This document shows positions 51,271 to 60,660 of a stretch of 64,000 nucleotides of DNA, piece by piece. Made by a program: the position numbers and the translations under genes. How positions within the stretch are numbered: the first letter of the stretch is position 1; every line of letters begins with the position of its first letter. A model generated the notes under the pieces. The model saw only the letters and a program-made list of their open reading frames with translations, ran no database searches and was not told where the DNA came from. The DNA comes from Sepioteuthis lessoniana (lineage: Eukaryota; Mollusca; Cephalopoda; Myopsida; Loliginidae), in contig CAUZXS010000200.1 of the NCBI GenBank assembly GCA_963585895.1, positions 35,001 through 99,000 on the forward strand, read 5' to 3'.

Positions 51271-51452
51271 GATTTAGCTTTAAATGACCAATAAGGGTTG
51301 ATAGGCCGTAAAACCCAACCAACCAGCCAACGAAAATTTCATTCACCTACTGAGGTCTATATGGACCACTTTTAGAAGCGATGGTCTAATCCCTATATTT
51401 GTGTGAGTCTCTCTCTATCCGTCTGTTCGAAATGATGTCACAGAAATTCAGA

Positions 51453-51713
51453 CTGGGTGACCCCCACAAAAAAAAAAAAAAAAAAAAAAAAAACAGGACC
51501 CATATATTTTTGAGTAAAATTCATAAATTTAATTCTAGCCTTTTCTTTTTTTTCAGGATATGAAGTAGATCCTGTGCATGAAAAATTGGGACCATAGTAT
51601 TCACCAACATGTCCAGAAGTTCGAGTGTACAAAATAAGAATTATTTTGCTTTATTTTTGTAGAAGTAATAAAAAAGTTTATGGGTTCTGTTTTTTTTGGG
51701 GGGGGTCACCCTG
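51453..51713. mobile_element. Short MITE with ~40-bp inverted repeats
   Basis: Left CTGGGTGACCCCCACAAA...ACAGGACCCATA. Right, reversed, CAGGGTGACCCCCCCCAA...ACAGAACCCATA. A TA follows the right end. 261 bp, no coding capacity, poly-A inside the left arm. CAGGGTGACCC ends suit the Tc1/mariner superfamily. Confidence 0.75.
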
Positions 51714-51715
51714 TA

Positions 51716-52024
51716 CTTAAAGAAAATTATTAGGCACAAAAGAAGAAACTTTTATTCGGGATAAAAAACTCTTTTTCGAAAAGTATTCAAAAGGGCAAAT
51801 AACTTTTATTCAAATTAATAAGTACAGGTGTGTGTATATGTTTGTGCCTGTGTTGATGTTTATGGCTTTCAATGTGTATGCGTGTTTCTATGCATGAACA
51901 TCTTTATCTGAATGGGCTTTTGTATGCATATATGTTTTTGTGTATCAGTGCATGAGAGAGCGTGTGTGGGAGCGTCTATGTACAGAATTAGGCGAAAATA
52001 TTCATGAAGAGAAATGTTTATGCT
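51716..52024. other. Unassigned, TG-rich in part
   Basis: 51825-51970 is an imperfect TGTG/TATG stretch. No repeat family or gene seen. Confidence 0.4.
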
Positions 52025-52785
52025 ATTACTATTAATCCTTTGAAAGTTTTTCACACCAGCATTAGCTAATGTTTTTTCACTGGAGTTTGTGTGACAGCAA
52101 GTCTCTTCAAGTCTCCAGGACTCTTCTCAGTATTCTGACCGATCTTAATAATGCTGTAGTTTGGATGGTCTCTACTTGTCCTCTTAGTTCCAATTCTTCC
52201 AGTCCCTGAATCAATCCTTTAGGGATTGTTGAAGTGCACAAACCCCAATTAATATTACCGCCACCTCCATGTTCCGTCGTTTTTTAAATCCTCTTGGGAG
52301 GTTTAGGTACTTATCTCTTTTTGGGGGGTGTCCTCGTGGTGTAATGGTTAAAGCGATGGACTGCGGAATCGTAGTACGCGAGTTCGAACTCCAGTCGCGC
52401 TATTACGTTCACTTTCGAGCAAATACCCTTGGGAAAGGTATGAACCCCCTTATCCTCCCAGCTATGGGTTAAATAGTACCACTACTGTTCTTCTAGGAGA
52501 ATGGCTTTGGCATTAAATAGCCTAAAAAGAGTTGATATGCCATTAAACAAAGAAACCAAACCATCTCTTTTTTCGCTTTCTTTTATTTTCACTCTGTGGT
52601 CTGCCGGGATGGCCAAGTCCACTATTCAGCTGGTTCTTTTTAATTTTGTCGACTATCACAAGGTCTGATCGTCTGTTTGAGGTTAGGTGATCCGTTCGTA
52701 TCTCAAAATCCTTGAAAAGTTTGTGCGTCTAATTCTTTAGGACGGATTCTGGATTGAGCATATACAACTAGTTTGTTGTTGTTGT
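52025..52785 (-). mobile_element. RLE-1 LINE, C-terminal region, split by SINE-A
   Basis: 3' end TGAAAGTTTTTCACACCAGC, VLET/ILRR-equivalent CTCCAGGACTCTTCTCAGTA, break at 52313-52572, then nuclease part TTCACTCTGTGGTCTGCCGG, GTCTGATCGTCTG (RRSDL) and upstream GGACGGATTCTGGATTGAGC. Confidence 0.85.
52323..52562 (+). mobile_element. SINE-A copy nested in RLE-1
   Basis: A 240-bp full-length SINE-A with flanking ATCTCTTTTT at 52313-52322 and 52563-52572. Head GTCCTCGTGGTGTAATGGTT, B box GAGTTCGAACTCC, tail GTTGATATGCCATTAAACAA. Confidence 0.92.
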
Positions 52786-52810
52786 TATTATTATTATTAT
52801 TATTTGTTCT

Positions 52811-52930
52811 CTTTTGATAGTTTTTCACACCAGCGTTAGCTGATGGCTTCTCATTGGAGTTTGAGTGACAACAAGTCTCCTCAAATCTCCAGGACTCTTC
52901 TCAGTATTCGGGCCGATCTCAATAATGCAG
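52811..52930 (-). mobile_element. RLE-1 array unit 1, short
   Basis: Only ~120 bp of the 3' end, stopping at TCTCAATAATGCAGTAGA. Confidence 0.82.
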
Positions 52931-52944
52931 TAGATTATTATTAT

Positions 52945-53310
52945 TTACTCATTAGAGTTTTTCACATCAGCGTAAGCTGATGGTCTTTCACTGGAGATTG
53001 AGTGACAGCAAGTCTCCTCAAGTCTCCAGGACTCTTCTCAGTATTCTGGCCGTTTTCAATAATGCTGTTGTTTGGATGGTCTCTACTCGGTCGCCAACTT
53101 CCAAATCTTCCAGACCCTTTAATGATCCTTTAGTTACCGTGCCAAAAGCACCAATCACAATAGGTATAATTGTCACCTTCATGTTCCATAGTTTTTTTCA
53201 ATTGTCTAGCAAGGTCAAGGTACTTATCTCTCTTTTCAGATTCTTTCAGTTTTATTCTGTGGCCAGCCGGGACAGCAAAGTCGATAATTTTGCGGATTTT
53301 CTTTTTTTTG
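52945..53310 (-). mobile_element. RLE-1 array unit 2, long
   Basis: A sense frame (53333-53130, minus) reads IRKIIDFAVPAGHRIKLKES, EKRDKYLDLARQLKKTMEH, with the rest in another frame (IVIGAFGTVTKGSLKGLEDL equivalents). It breaks at the VDFAVP side next to (ATT)n. Confidence 0.85.
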
Positions 53311-53343
53311 TTGATTATTATTATTATTATCATTATTATTATT

Positions 53344-53462
53344 CATCTTGCAAGTTTTACACACCAGCGTTAGCTGATGGCTTCTCATGGGAGTTTGAGT
53401 GACAACAACTCCTCAAGTCTCCAGGACTCTTCTCAGTATTCTGGCCGATTTCAATTATGCAG
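53344..53462 (-). mobile_element. RLE-1 array unit 3, short
   Basis: Same truncation point as unit 1 (TTTCAATTATGCAGTAGA), so units 1-2 and 3-4 look like a duplicated pair. Confidence 0.82.
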
Positions 53463-53465
53463 TAG

Positions 53466-53503
<38 letters not shown>

Positions 53504-53505
53504 CC

Positions 53506-53780
53506 ATCTTGCGAGTTTTTTACACCCGCATTAGCTGATGGTCATTGACTGAAGTCTGAGTGTCAGCAAATCTCCTCAGATTTCCCAGATTCTTCTCAGT
53601 ATTTTGGCCGATCTTAACAATGCTGTAGTTAGGGTGATCCCAATTCGTCCCCCAATTTCTAACTCTTCCTACCACTTTTCTAAGCCTTTGGGGACCATTC
53701 CAAGTACTCTAGTAACAATTGGTATTACCTTCTCTTCCATGTTCTACAGCTTTCTTAGTTCTCTGGCAATATCCAAGTAC
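53506..53780 (-). mobile_element. RLE-1 array unit 4
   Basis: CTTGCGAGTTTTTTACACCC to TCTGGCAATATCCAAGTACT, covering the IGALG and ETIQT blocks. More diverged than unit 2. Confidence 0.8.
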
Positions 53781-53800
53781 TTATTATTATTATTATTTAC

Positions 53801-54065
53801 TCCTTTAGAGTTTTTTTTACACCAGCGTTAGCTGATAATTTTTCACTGGAGTCTGAGTGACAGCAAGTCTTCTCAAGTCTCCAGGACTCTTCTCAGTATT
53901 CTGGCCGTTCTCAATAATGTAGTAGTTTGGATGGTCTCCACTCGTCCGCCAACTTCCAAGTCCTCCAGTCCCTTTAGTAACCCTTTAGTTACTGTTCAAA
54001 ACGCACCAATTACAATTGGTATAATTGTCACCTGCATGTTCCATAGGTTTATCAATTCCCTAGCA

Positions 54066-54066
<1 letters not shown>
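53801..54066 (-). mobile_element. RLE-1 array unit 5
   Basis: ACTCCTTTAGAGTTTTTTTT to TATCAATTCCCTAGCAA, then (ATT)n of ~57 bp. Confidence 0.82.
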
Positions 54067-54123
<57 letters not shown>

Positions 54124-54125
54124 TA

Positions 54126-54410
54126 TACCTTCTTGGGCATCTCTCCGTTTTAACTGTCTTCTCTCGTCAACCTTAAAGAAAATTAAAAAAGAAACAAAAA
54201 GAAAAAAGAATATTTCCACAGAACATACACACACTCCATACAATATTTATATATAGGTCAAATTCTATTAAGTAATAAATCTGATAGTTCCCCCAAATGC
54301 CCTCTTAAATACTTTTTCTTACCATAATTTCTGAAATCATTCAATTTAATCTGAAAATTGTCTAGCTGTTTTTTTTATCTGATTAGACTGTTTATTCAAA
54401 AAATATATTA
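54126..54410. other. Unassigned AT-rich
   Basis: No recognised element. Short K/N-rich ORFs only. Confidence 0.4.
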
Positions 54411-54465
54411 GCAATGCCCCGAAGGTCGATATGCCTTTAAATAAGGAAACCAACCAAACCTAATT
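54411..54465 (+). mobile_element. SINE-A tail fragment
   Basis: GCAATGCCCCGAAGGTCGAT, ATGCCTTTAAATAAGGAAAC, CAACCAAACC. Only the 3' end is left. Confidence 0.6.
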
Positions 54466-54596
54466 GTATATTATATATTTAATATAACTACACACTCCAA
54501 TTCATATTATGTTTCATATATAATAATGTATTATTATAATCAATATACTCACACACACATGCACAAATATGTGTGTGTGTGCATGTAGGTATATAT

Positions 54597-54850
54597 ATAG
54601 TTGTTGACTTTAATCAAGGGTGACCTGAAGACTCCCTTTTTAGTAGCTACTACACCGAGGTGTAGGGAAGGGCGCTACACCTTTCCCTGGATTGCTCCAC
54701 TTCATCCTTGATCCTTACCTTATAATGCTGAATGTTAAGCAAGGTGGCATCAAGTACCATTTTTTGAGTATTTGGTATGACTCGACCTGAGATTGAACCC
54801 CGGTCTCCCGGACCATTGGCGAACACTCTACTCATTAGGCAATGGCCTGG
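54597..54850 (-). mobile_element. SINE-E copy, full length
   Basis: GTTGTTGACTTTAATCAAGG, TACACCGAGGTGTAGGGAAG, GAGATTGAACCCCGGTCTCC, GCGAACACTCTACTCATTAG, CAATGGCCTGG. Confidence 0.88.
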
Positions 54851-54869
54851 TATGTATACATCAAGTCAT

Positions 54870-55735
54870 GCTGATAACATCGATTCCTTTAACACTATCT
54901 CATCTACAGTTCCTATCGTACATCACTCTTGGCGGGTCCTTAAGACGACATTCAGTGTTCGCTCAGTGCACATGAATATAAGTCTTTGCTGGTGTGTCCA
55001 GGGGAACTTCGCTTATGAGTTCGTTTCTTGCTTCTCCAATTGTGCTCAGCATATCTTATTCATCTTGGATATTTTGTAAAATGGGAGGCAGGTGGCCGTA
55101 CAGTTGCTGTTTTTTGGGCTTTGCCTCCAAGGTTTTTTCAAAACAGTATTCAAAATTCTTGTGTAGTTTTCATCTAGCTTTATCTCTAATCATTTTGTTA
55201 GTGTCGTAACTGTACAGTAGTACTGACACAGCAATAGTTTGGAATAATTCACGTCTTATTTTATCAGTGAGACTAGATTTTCATATGGTCAATTATCTAG
55301 CGAGAGCAATCCTCACCTTTCTTTTGAGTATATTTACATTACTTTCATTAGATACTACCAAGGTATGTGAAATGGCCTATTAATTTCAGAGACTTATAAT
55401 TTAATGCGGAGATGGCACCATCTTGTTTAAAACACATGAACTCTATTTTTCTGAGATCACATAGAGGACAAGGTATCTTCCTGTCTGTTCTCTCCGATGA
55501 AGCCGACAGAGAAGCGCTAGATAATCTGCGTCGTCTGAATCCGTGGTAGTTTCTGTAGAATATTGTCTGCTTTTTGTCTCTTTTTTCTTTTTTAACTATA
55601 GGACCATGTTCTTTGATTAGATCTATTAGTGTTTGTATTGCGTAATCTAGACAGATTATAAATAGAGACGGTGCCAGTGTATATTTTTGCAGGACTCCAG
55701 TGACAATGTTATATATATATATATATTTGGGCATC
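54870..55735 (-). mobile_element. RTE-like LINE, RT to C-terminus
   Basis: Minus-strand order: GVLQKYTLAPSLFIICLDYA (RT motif with QGDxxxxxLF turned to QKYTLAP), IDLIKEHG; the catalytic Asp box is badly worn (DSDDADYLALL where YADDLALLA is expected, in another frame); KIEFMCFKQDGAISALN, HFTYLGSI; then SLTDKIRRELFQTIAVSVLL, KKQQLYGHLPPILQNI, RNELISEVPLDTPA and a damaged end. A 128-codon sense frame covers 55734-55348. Not active. Confidence 0.88.
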
Positions 55736-55867
55736 TGATTTCCCTTAACGTCTGATTATTCAAAAACAAGAAAAAAGAAAACCTATAAGCTTTAAAAAGG
55801 TTTTCTTGTCGAAACCAGCCAACAGATTCAGAGTTTCGATCTTTATTGGATGTAACTCTAACCATTT

Positions 55868-56419
55868 ATTGACCCAGTCTGCTGGGGCAGCAGAACACAC
55901 CGGCTTCTTCTCTATAGAGGGGTAAGACTTCCCCAATGAGTGTCTTAAATATGACACTAAACAATCTAATGGTGAGGCTCCTGTAAATATGAAATTTTAG
56001 GGAATAGAGAGCACCTCTTCATTACCATCGCTCCCAGGTTCACTCTAGCCCGGAGTGGTAGCACCTGATAGGGTGTTATCTATAGGTCAAATAGAACTTA
56101 ACTGCGTACTTATGCTAAACTGAATTGTTTGAAATAGAAATGTTTTTACATTTAACTATGAGTAAACAAAAACTGTACTTGTGCTAAATTGAATTGTTTG
56201 AAATAGAGCTGTTTTGACATTTAAACAGCGTATTTATGCTAAACTGAATTGTTTGAAACAGAAATAATTTTGATATTTAACTGTGTACTTATGCTAGACT
56301 GAATTGTTCAAAATAGAACTGTTTATATGTATAAAAATGAAGTTGGCATTTTATAACCTCCAATGGATGATATGCCATAAAACCCAACCAACCAACCAAC
56401 CAACCAACCAACCAAGAAA
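55868..56419 (+). mobile_element. RepD copy, complete, with target-site duplication
   Basis: A 552-bp reference copy: head CCCAGTCTGCTGGGGCAGCA, block GGTGTTATCTATAGGTCAAA, four to five monomers (TTATGCTAAACTGAATTGTT), tail TATAACCTCCAATGGATGAT, ATGCCATAAAACCCAACC and a (CCAA)n end. Flanked by TCTAACCATTT at 55857-55867 and 56420-56430. Confidence 0.93.
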
Positions 56420-56430
56420 TCTAACCATTT

Positions 56431-56781
56431 TTAAGAATGATACCGTTTGAAATTTAAGTGAATTTTCATTGCTTTAAGCGATATAAATTCGGTTAAAACA
56501 AATTTTTGAAAAGCCGATTCACACCATTCTTTAAATGGCTTCAGACAATGAAAATTAATCCAGTCTGAATTTCATAAAAAGAAATGATACCATTGGCTGA
56601 AAACTCATCCGAAAGATCCTGAAATCATGAATCTTTCGGACGATTTCTGCGATCATTCAGTCTGGAATTATGTTTCCTTGTTCGTAAATGAGAAAAACTA
56701 AACGAAACAAGTCCTACAATTTTCCTTGTCTGTTAACAGTCTCTTTATGAATGACAATACACACACACACACACACACACA

Positions 56782-56825
<44 letters not shown>

Positions 56826-56850
56826 TGAATTTATGATATGCGAAAATACT
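56431..56850. other. Unassigned, ending in (CA)n(TA)n
   Basis: No recognised repeat to 56755. (CA)n at 56759-56782 and (TA)n at 56785-56822. Confidence 0.45.
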
Positions 56851-56856
56851 ATTATA

Positions 56857-57283
56857 CATCAATAAGTTAGGTTCTTTGGATAATGCTATCCGATTTTTGT
56901 ATAAACTATTTAAATTGTTCTAACATTTTTAAAAAAATAGTAGCTGTATAAAAAAAATTCCCATTTCTATGATTAAAGTGTCATTTTTGTTAATTTTCCA
57001 TCACTTTACCTCATTTATCATATTTTCCTGACTCCTCACCAACTGAATACCATTTTTTCAAACACCAGGACGTTCCAAAGGAGAAGTAGAAACTGCATTT
57101 AAAGATTTCTTCACATGACAACATTTAGATTTTTATCGTACATATATCAGCAACTTTGTTAATTGATGTCATAGATGTTCAAGGATCATATCTTGACTGA
57201 TTAAAAATTCTGTTTAAATTTATGAATTCAGGAATAAAAGTTTATTCTAAAATCGGACATTATTTTCCGAGCAACTTGATAGT
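56857..57283 (+). mobile_element. Mariner-like element, deletion derivative
   Basis: Coding end reads LPHLSYFPDSSPTEYHFFKH, then in another frame EVETAFKDFFT, QHLDFYRTYISATLLIDVID and VQGSYLD before a stop. This is the mariner/SETMAR-like C-terminus (pattern YSPDLSPTDYHFFKHLD and RWQKCIDVQGSYFD). Imperfect ends TCAATAAGTTAGGTTCTTTG (left) and reversed CTATCAAGTTGCTCGGAAAA (right), both followed by a TCCGATTTT-type segment, are inverted repeats. Only ~420 bp, so most of the transposase is deleted. Confidence 0.75.
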
Positions 57284-57340
57284 ATCCATTTTTTAAAAAC
57301 TTTTCATCACATACAAGTCAGCCATTTGTATATGCGATTT

Positions 57341-57467
57341 GGGCACCTCTGGTGGTGTAACGGTTAGCAAGCTAGACTAGCAAAACTACACGAGTGAGTT
57401 CGAGTCTCATTGGGCACCCCATTCATTTGGCCTTGTGCCACATCGAAGCAAAGAGCTTTGTAAATTA
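57341..57467 (+). mobile_element. SINE-C copy with perfect 19-bp target-site duplication
   Basis: 127 bp, head CTCTGGTGGTGTAACGGTTA, B box GAGTTCGAGTCTC, tail CGAAGCAAAGAGCTTTGTAA. Flanked by CCATTTGTATATGCGATTT at 57322-57340 and 57468-57486. Confidence 0.95.
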
Positions 57468-57486
57468 CCATTTGTATATGCGATTT

Positions 57487-58119
57487 TAATTTCGTTTATT
57501 CTGCATAAGGAAGCAGCACAGTCACAGACGTGGTGGGACTGTGACCCTAAACTGAATATACCAAACTAAGGAAGCGCAATGGTTATCGTCTTATGGAAAT
57601 AGTATCAGCAATCCTGCGATTTGAATTAATGTTTTTATCTTCCTTGTCAAAGTCAGAACGTTGTACCGTTTGTCCCCAGAACGCCCACACAATAGCAACT
57701 ACAATTAAGCTGTTATACCCGCTGTCAACCTTGACAAGGTTCAGTCAATAAAAAATATCATATTGACGGATGTTTCCACCTTCTTAACCCCGTCTTGCTC
57801 ACTTTTCTTTTCTTTTTACTCTCGATTGTGACCCAACGTCAACGACCTGGTTCAGTTCTTGCTAAATTTTGGCAGCCGTGAACTTGTAAAAGTCAAAAGA
57901 ATGGCTTACAACTCATCTTTCCTACTGTCAGTCGGTTGACAATAAATCCACAAGGAAAATTGATGTGTTACTCTTTGAAGGATATTAGCGCGCATGGGTA
58001 GACGAGAGATGGAGAGTAAGAGGAAATGCGTATGTTTAAGAGAGAGAGAGAGAGAGAGAGAAAGGGAGTGTATGTGTGTGTATATGTCTGGGGGAATGAG
58101 AAATAGTCTAAAGATGAGT
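57487..58119. other. Unassigned
   Basis: A faint SINE-B-like head lies at ~57567-57600 (GCGCAATGGTTATCGTCTTA). (GA)n at 58039-58060. No gene recognised. Confidence 0.4.
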
Positions 58120-58132
58120 GCGAAAGAGTGGA

Positions 58133-58546
58133 TTTGGGTTTGGTCTAGTTTTAAAGGCATATCAACCATTGTAGGTTATTTAATGCCAAATCCATTCTTA
58201 TGCATATAAACAATTCTATTTCAAGCAAATCAGTTTAGCATAAGTACGCAGTTTAGTTCTATTTGACCCATAGATAGGATCCTATCAGATGCTACCACTC
58301 CAGACAGAGTAGACCTTGGAGCGATGGCAATGAAGGGGTATTCCCATTGCCCAAAGCTCCAGTATTACTGGAACCTCACCAGTAGATTGTTTAGTGTCGT
58401 ATCCAGGACACTCATTGGGGGAGTCTTACACCTCTGCAGAGAAGCAACCGGTGTATTCTACAGCCCCAGCCGACTGAGCCACAGGACACTCATTGGTGGA
58501 GTCTTACCTCTCTCCTGAGAAGCAGCCGGTGTATTCTACAGCCCCA
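58133..58546 (-). mobile_element. RepD copy with duplicated head
   Basis: Tail AAGGCATATCAACCATTGTA; only one monomer; GATCCTATCAGATGCTACCA. The head region GGACACTCATTGG...GTGTATTCTACAGCCCCAG occurs twice (58405 and 58484). Flanked by GCGAAAGAGTGGA (58120-58132) and GCGAAAAAGTGGA (58547-58559). Confidence 0.88.
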
Positions 58547-58714
58547 GCGAAAAAGTGGAGTAAGAGAAAATGAGAAAAAACGACGAAACAAAATTAGTTT
58601 CACAAAATTAAAATTTCTAAATGAAGTTTTTGATTACTAGAAAGAAAACACTCACACGAAAAAAGTAATCCTATGCAATTAATTTTTCAGAAAGAAAATA
58701 CCCACACGAAAAAA

Positions 58715-58975
58715 GAAAAATCTTTGAGATAAAAGCGATCACCCAATCCAGGCAAGAAGACCAAATCTTGTTATCAAGAAGAAATTACATTGTCCACTAT
58801 TTCCACCGGATCACTGTAAAATTAAAGAAAAGCGAAAAACTGTATCAAGACCTAGACCTTACCAAAGAGCATGAAAAGCTATGAAACATAAAGCTGATAG
58901 TGATACCAACTATAGTATGAGCTCTTGGAACAATCCGAAACAACCCGGAAAGGAGACAGGAAGAATTAGGGATGC
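58715..58975 (+). mobile_element. RLE-1-like LINE fragment, very old
   Basis: ACCCAATCCAGGCAAGAAGA (QARRPNL), CACCGGATCACTGTAAAATT (PDHCKIK), GACCTAGACCTTACC, ATACCAACTATAGTATGAGC. Follows RLE-1 block order with many shifts. Confidence 0.65.
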
Positions 58976-59164
58976 GAGAAATGATTCAGGCCAGGTTCTT
59001 TGCAGTTGTTCTTAGTGCTTCAACGAACCCCTCGCATATATATTACAAAAGAGAAAATTTAATTTTTTTTCTTTTTCCTATTATTTTTAATTTATTCAAA
59101 GTATTTCATTCATGAAGACTGTTTTTTTTTTATTATTAATAAATCAATAAAGTTTAAATATATG

Positions 59165-59402
59165 GCTTGGTTTCTTGGTTTAATGGCATATTAAACTTCG
59201 TGAGCTATTTAATGTCAAAGTCACTCTTCTAGAAAAATAACAGTGGTACTATTGAACCTATAAGTTGGAACGATAAAATGTTACGTACAACTCTGAAGGA
59301 AATTAGTCCGTAAGGGAACATAACTGTTCGACTTGGATTCGAACTTGCTGACTACAATGTCGTAGTTCAGTACGTTAGCCCCTACACCACTGGGACTCTC
59401 CG
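59165..59402 (-). mobile_element. SINE-A copy, diverged
   Basis: TTTAATGGCATATTAAACTT, TCTAGAAAAATAACAGTGGT, GGATTCGAACTTGCTGACTA, CCCCTACACCACTGGGAC. Confidence 0.8.
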
Positions 59403-59699
59403 CGTAAAAATCAATAAAATACAATAAAACAAATAAGATACAAAAATAAAAATAATACAATTAATGAAATGCGAAAATGAAATAAAAACGTCGCACATTT
59501 GTACTTACGCCGAAAGTTTCAGTTTTGGCGCAGAAAAAAAAAATTCAGCCTCTTTCGGTGCTTTCCAGCCCACTGGACACTTGTGTTTGCAGACCTCTAG
59601 AAACGAGTAATTCAGACGATATAATTGTTTTAGCTAAAAATAAATAAATGAATAAATAAATAAAGATAATAACACTTCTCACAAGCCTGTTGGTTCACG
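59403..59699. other. Unassigned AT-rich
   Basis: A-rich AATAAAAT runs, then a non-repetitive ~180 bp. No gene seen. Confidence 0.4.
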
Positions 59700-59770
59700 G
59701 ACCTTTAGGTTGGTTGGTTGTGTTTTCTCGCATATCAACCCTTGTGGGTTGTTTAATGTCTAATTCTGTT

Positions 59771-59830
<60 letters not shown>

Positions 59831-59890
59831 TAAATAATGGGAATGAATCCTTCAGTATGAAAAAAAAAGATTACTCCATTTTTTATCTTC

Positions 59891-59945
<55 letters not shown>
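59700..59945. repeat. SINE-A/RepD tail followed by (TG)n and (TA)n
   Basis: Tail CTCGCATATCAACCCTTGTG at 59728, then (TG)n at 59785-59829 and (TA)n at 59893-59945. Confidence 0.75.
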
Positions 59946-60022
59946 GATTCGTAGGTGAATAATTTGTAGGTAACGTTATTTTTAAACAAACCAGAACTCA
60001 TTTGTTTACGCACAGTTAAATG

Positions 60023-60349
60023 TTGGCTGGTTGGTTGGTTGGTTATAAGGCATATCAACCTTTGTAGGTTATTTAATGCCAAATCCATAAAAAATTCAAA
60101 TAAATAGTTCTATATCAAACAATTCAGTTTAGCATAAGTACGCAGTTTAATTCTATTTAACCCATATATAGGGCCGTATCAGGGGCTACCACTCCGGGCC
60201 TGAGTAGACCTGGGAAGCGATGGCAATGAAAGCGGTGCTCCGCATTCACCAAAGCCCCAGCATTACTGGAACCTCATGTTGCTTTGTGTCATATCCAGGA
60301 CACTTGTTGGGGCAGTCTGTGTATTCTACAGCCCCAGCCGACTGGGCAA
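60023..60349 (-). mobile_element. RepD copy with target-site duplication
   Basis: A short 327-bp form with a single monomer: tail TATAAGGCATATCAACCTTT, block GGGCCGTATCAGGGGCTACC, head ACAGCCCCAGCCGACTGGGC. Flanked by ACAGTTAAATG at 60012-60022 and 60350-60360. It splits a copy of the 65-bp repeat. Confidence 0.9.
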
Positions 60350-60360
60350 ACAGTTAAATG

Positions 60361-60660
60361 GTTTCAAGTATTGCTATCTAACACAAATAGTTTTATTTGC
60401 CTCAAGTTAAATGTTTTTATGTATAGTGAACGATTAAATAGTTGACCTATAGATGAGACTCCAACAAGTACCTCCACTTCGAGTCTGAGTGGACCTGGGT
60501 GTGATGGCAATCAAAAGGTACTCTACTCTCTTCAACGCTCCAGGACTGGAGCCTAACCATCAGACCCCGTTTGGTGTCATATCAGGACATTCATTGGCTG
60601 AGAGTGGGCTCTTACTCCCTGAAAAGATGCAGTTGGCATATTCTACAGCCCCAGGTAATT
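60361..60660 (-). mobile_element. RepD copy, diverged
   Basis: GATGAGACTCCAACAAGTAC, GGACCTGGGTGTGATGGCAA, TTTGGTGTCATATCAGGACA, TTCTACAGCCCCAGGTAATT. Begins with 65-bp repeat sequence. Confidence 0.72.

Larger units (their letters stand above)
52786..54125 (-). repeat. Array of five RLE-1 3' fragments separated by (ATT)n
   Basis: All units have the same orientation, and each has its 3' end (AGTTTTTCACACCAGCGT) next to an (ATT)n. Units: 52811-52930, 52945-53310, 53344-53462, 53506-53780 and 53801-54066. (ATT)n blocks lie at 52788-52804, 52932-52940, 53311-53343, 53463-53503, 53781-53797 and 54067-54123. Confidence 0.88.

Noticed and set aside
54777-55079. 100-residue plus ORF ending CAQHILFILDIL
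   Set aside because: Antisense of the RTE-like LINE C-terminus joined to a SINE-E head. Not a gene.
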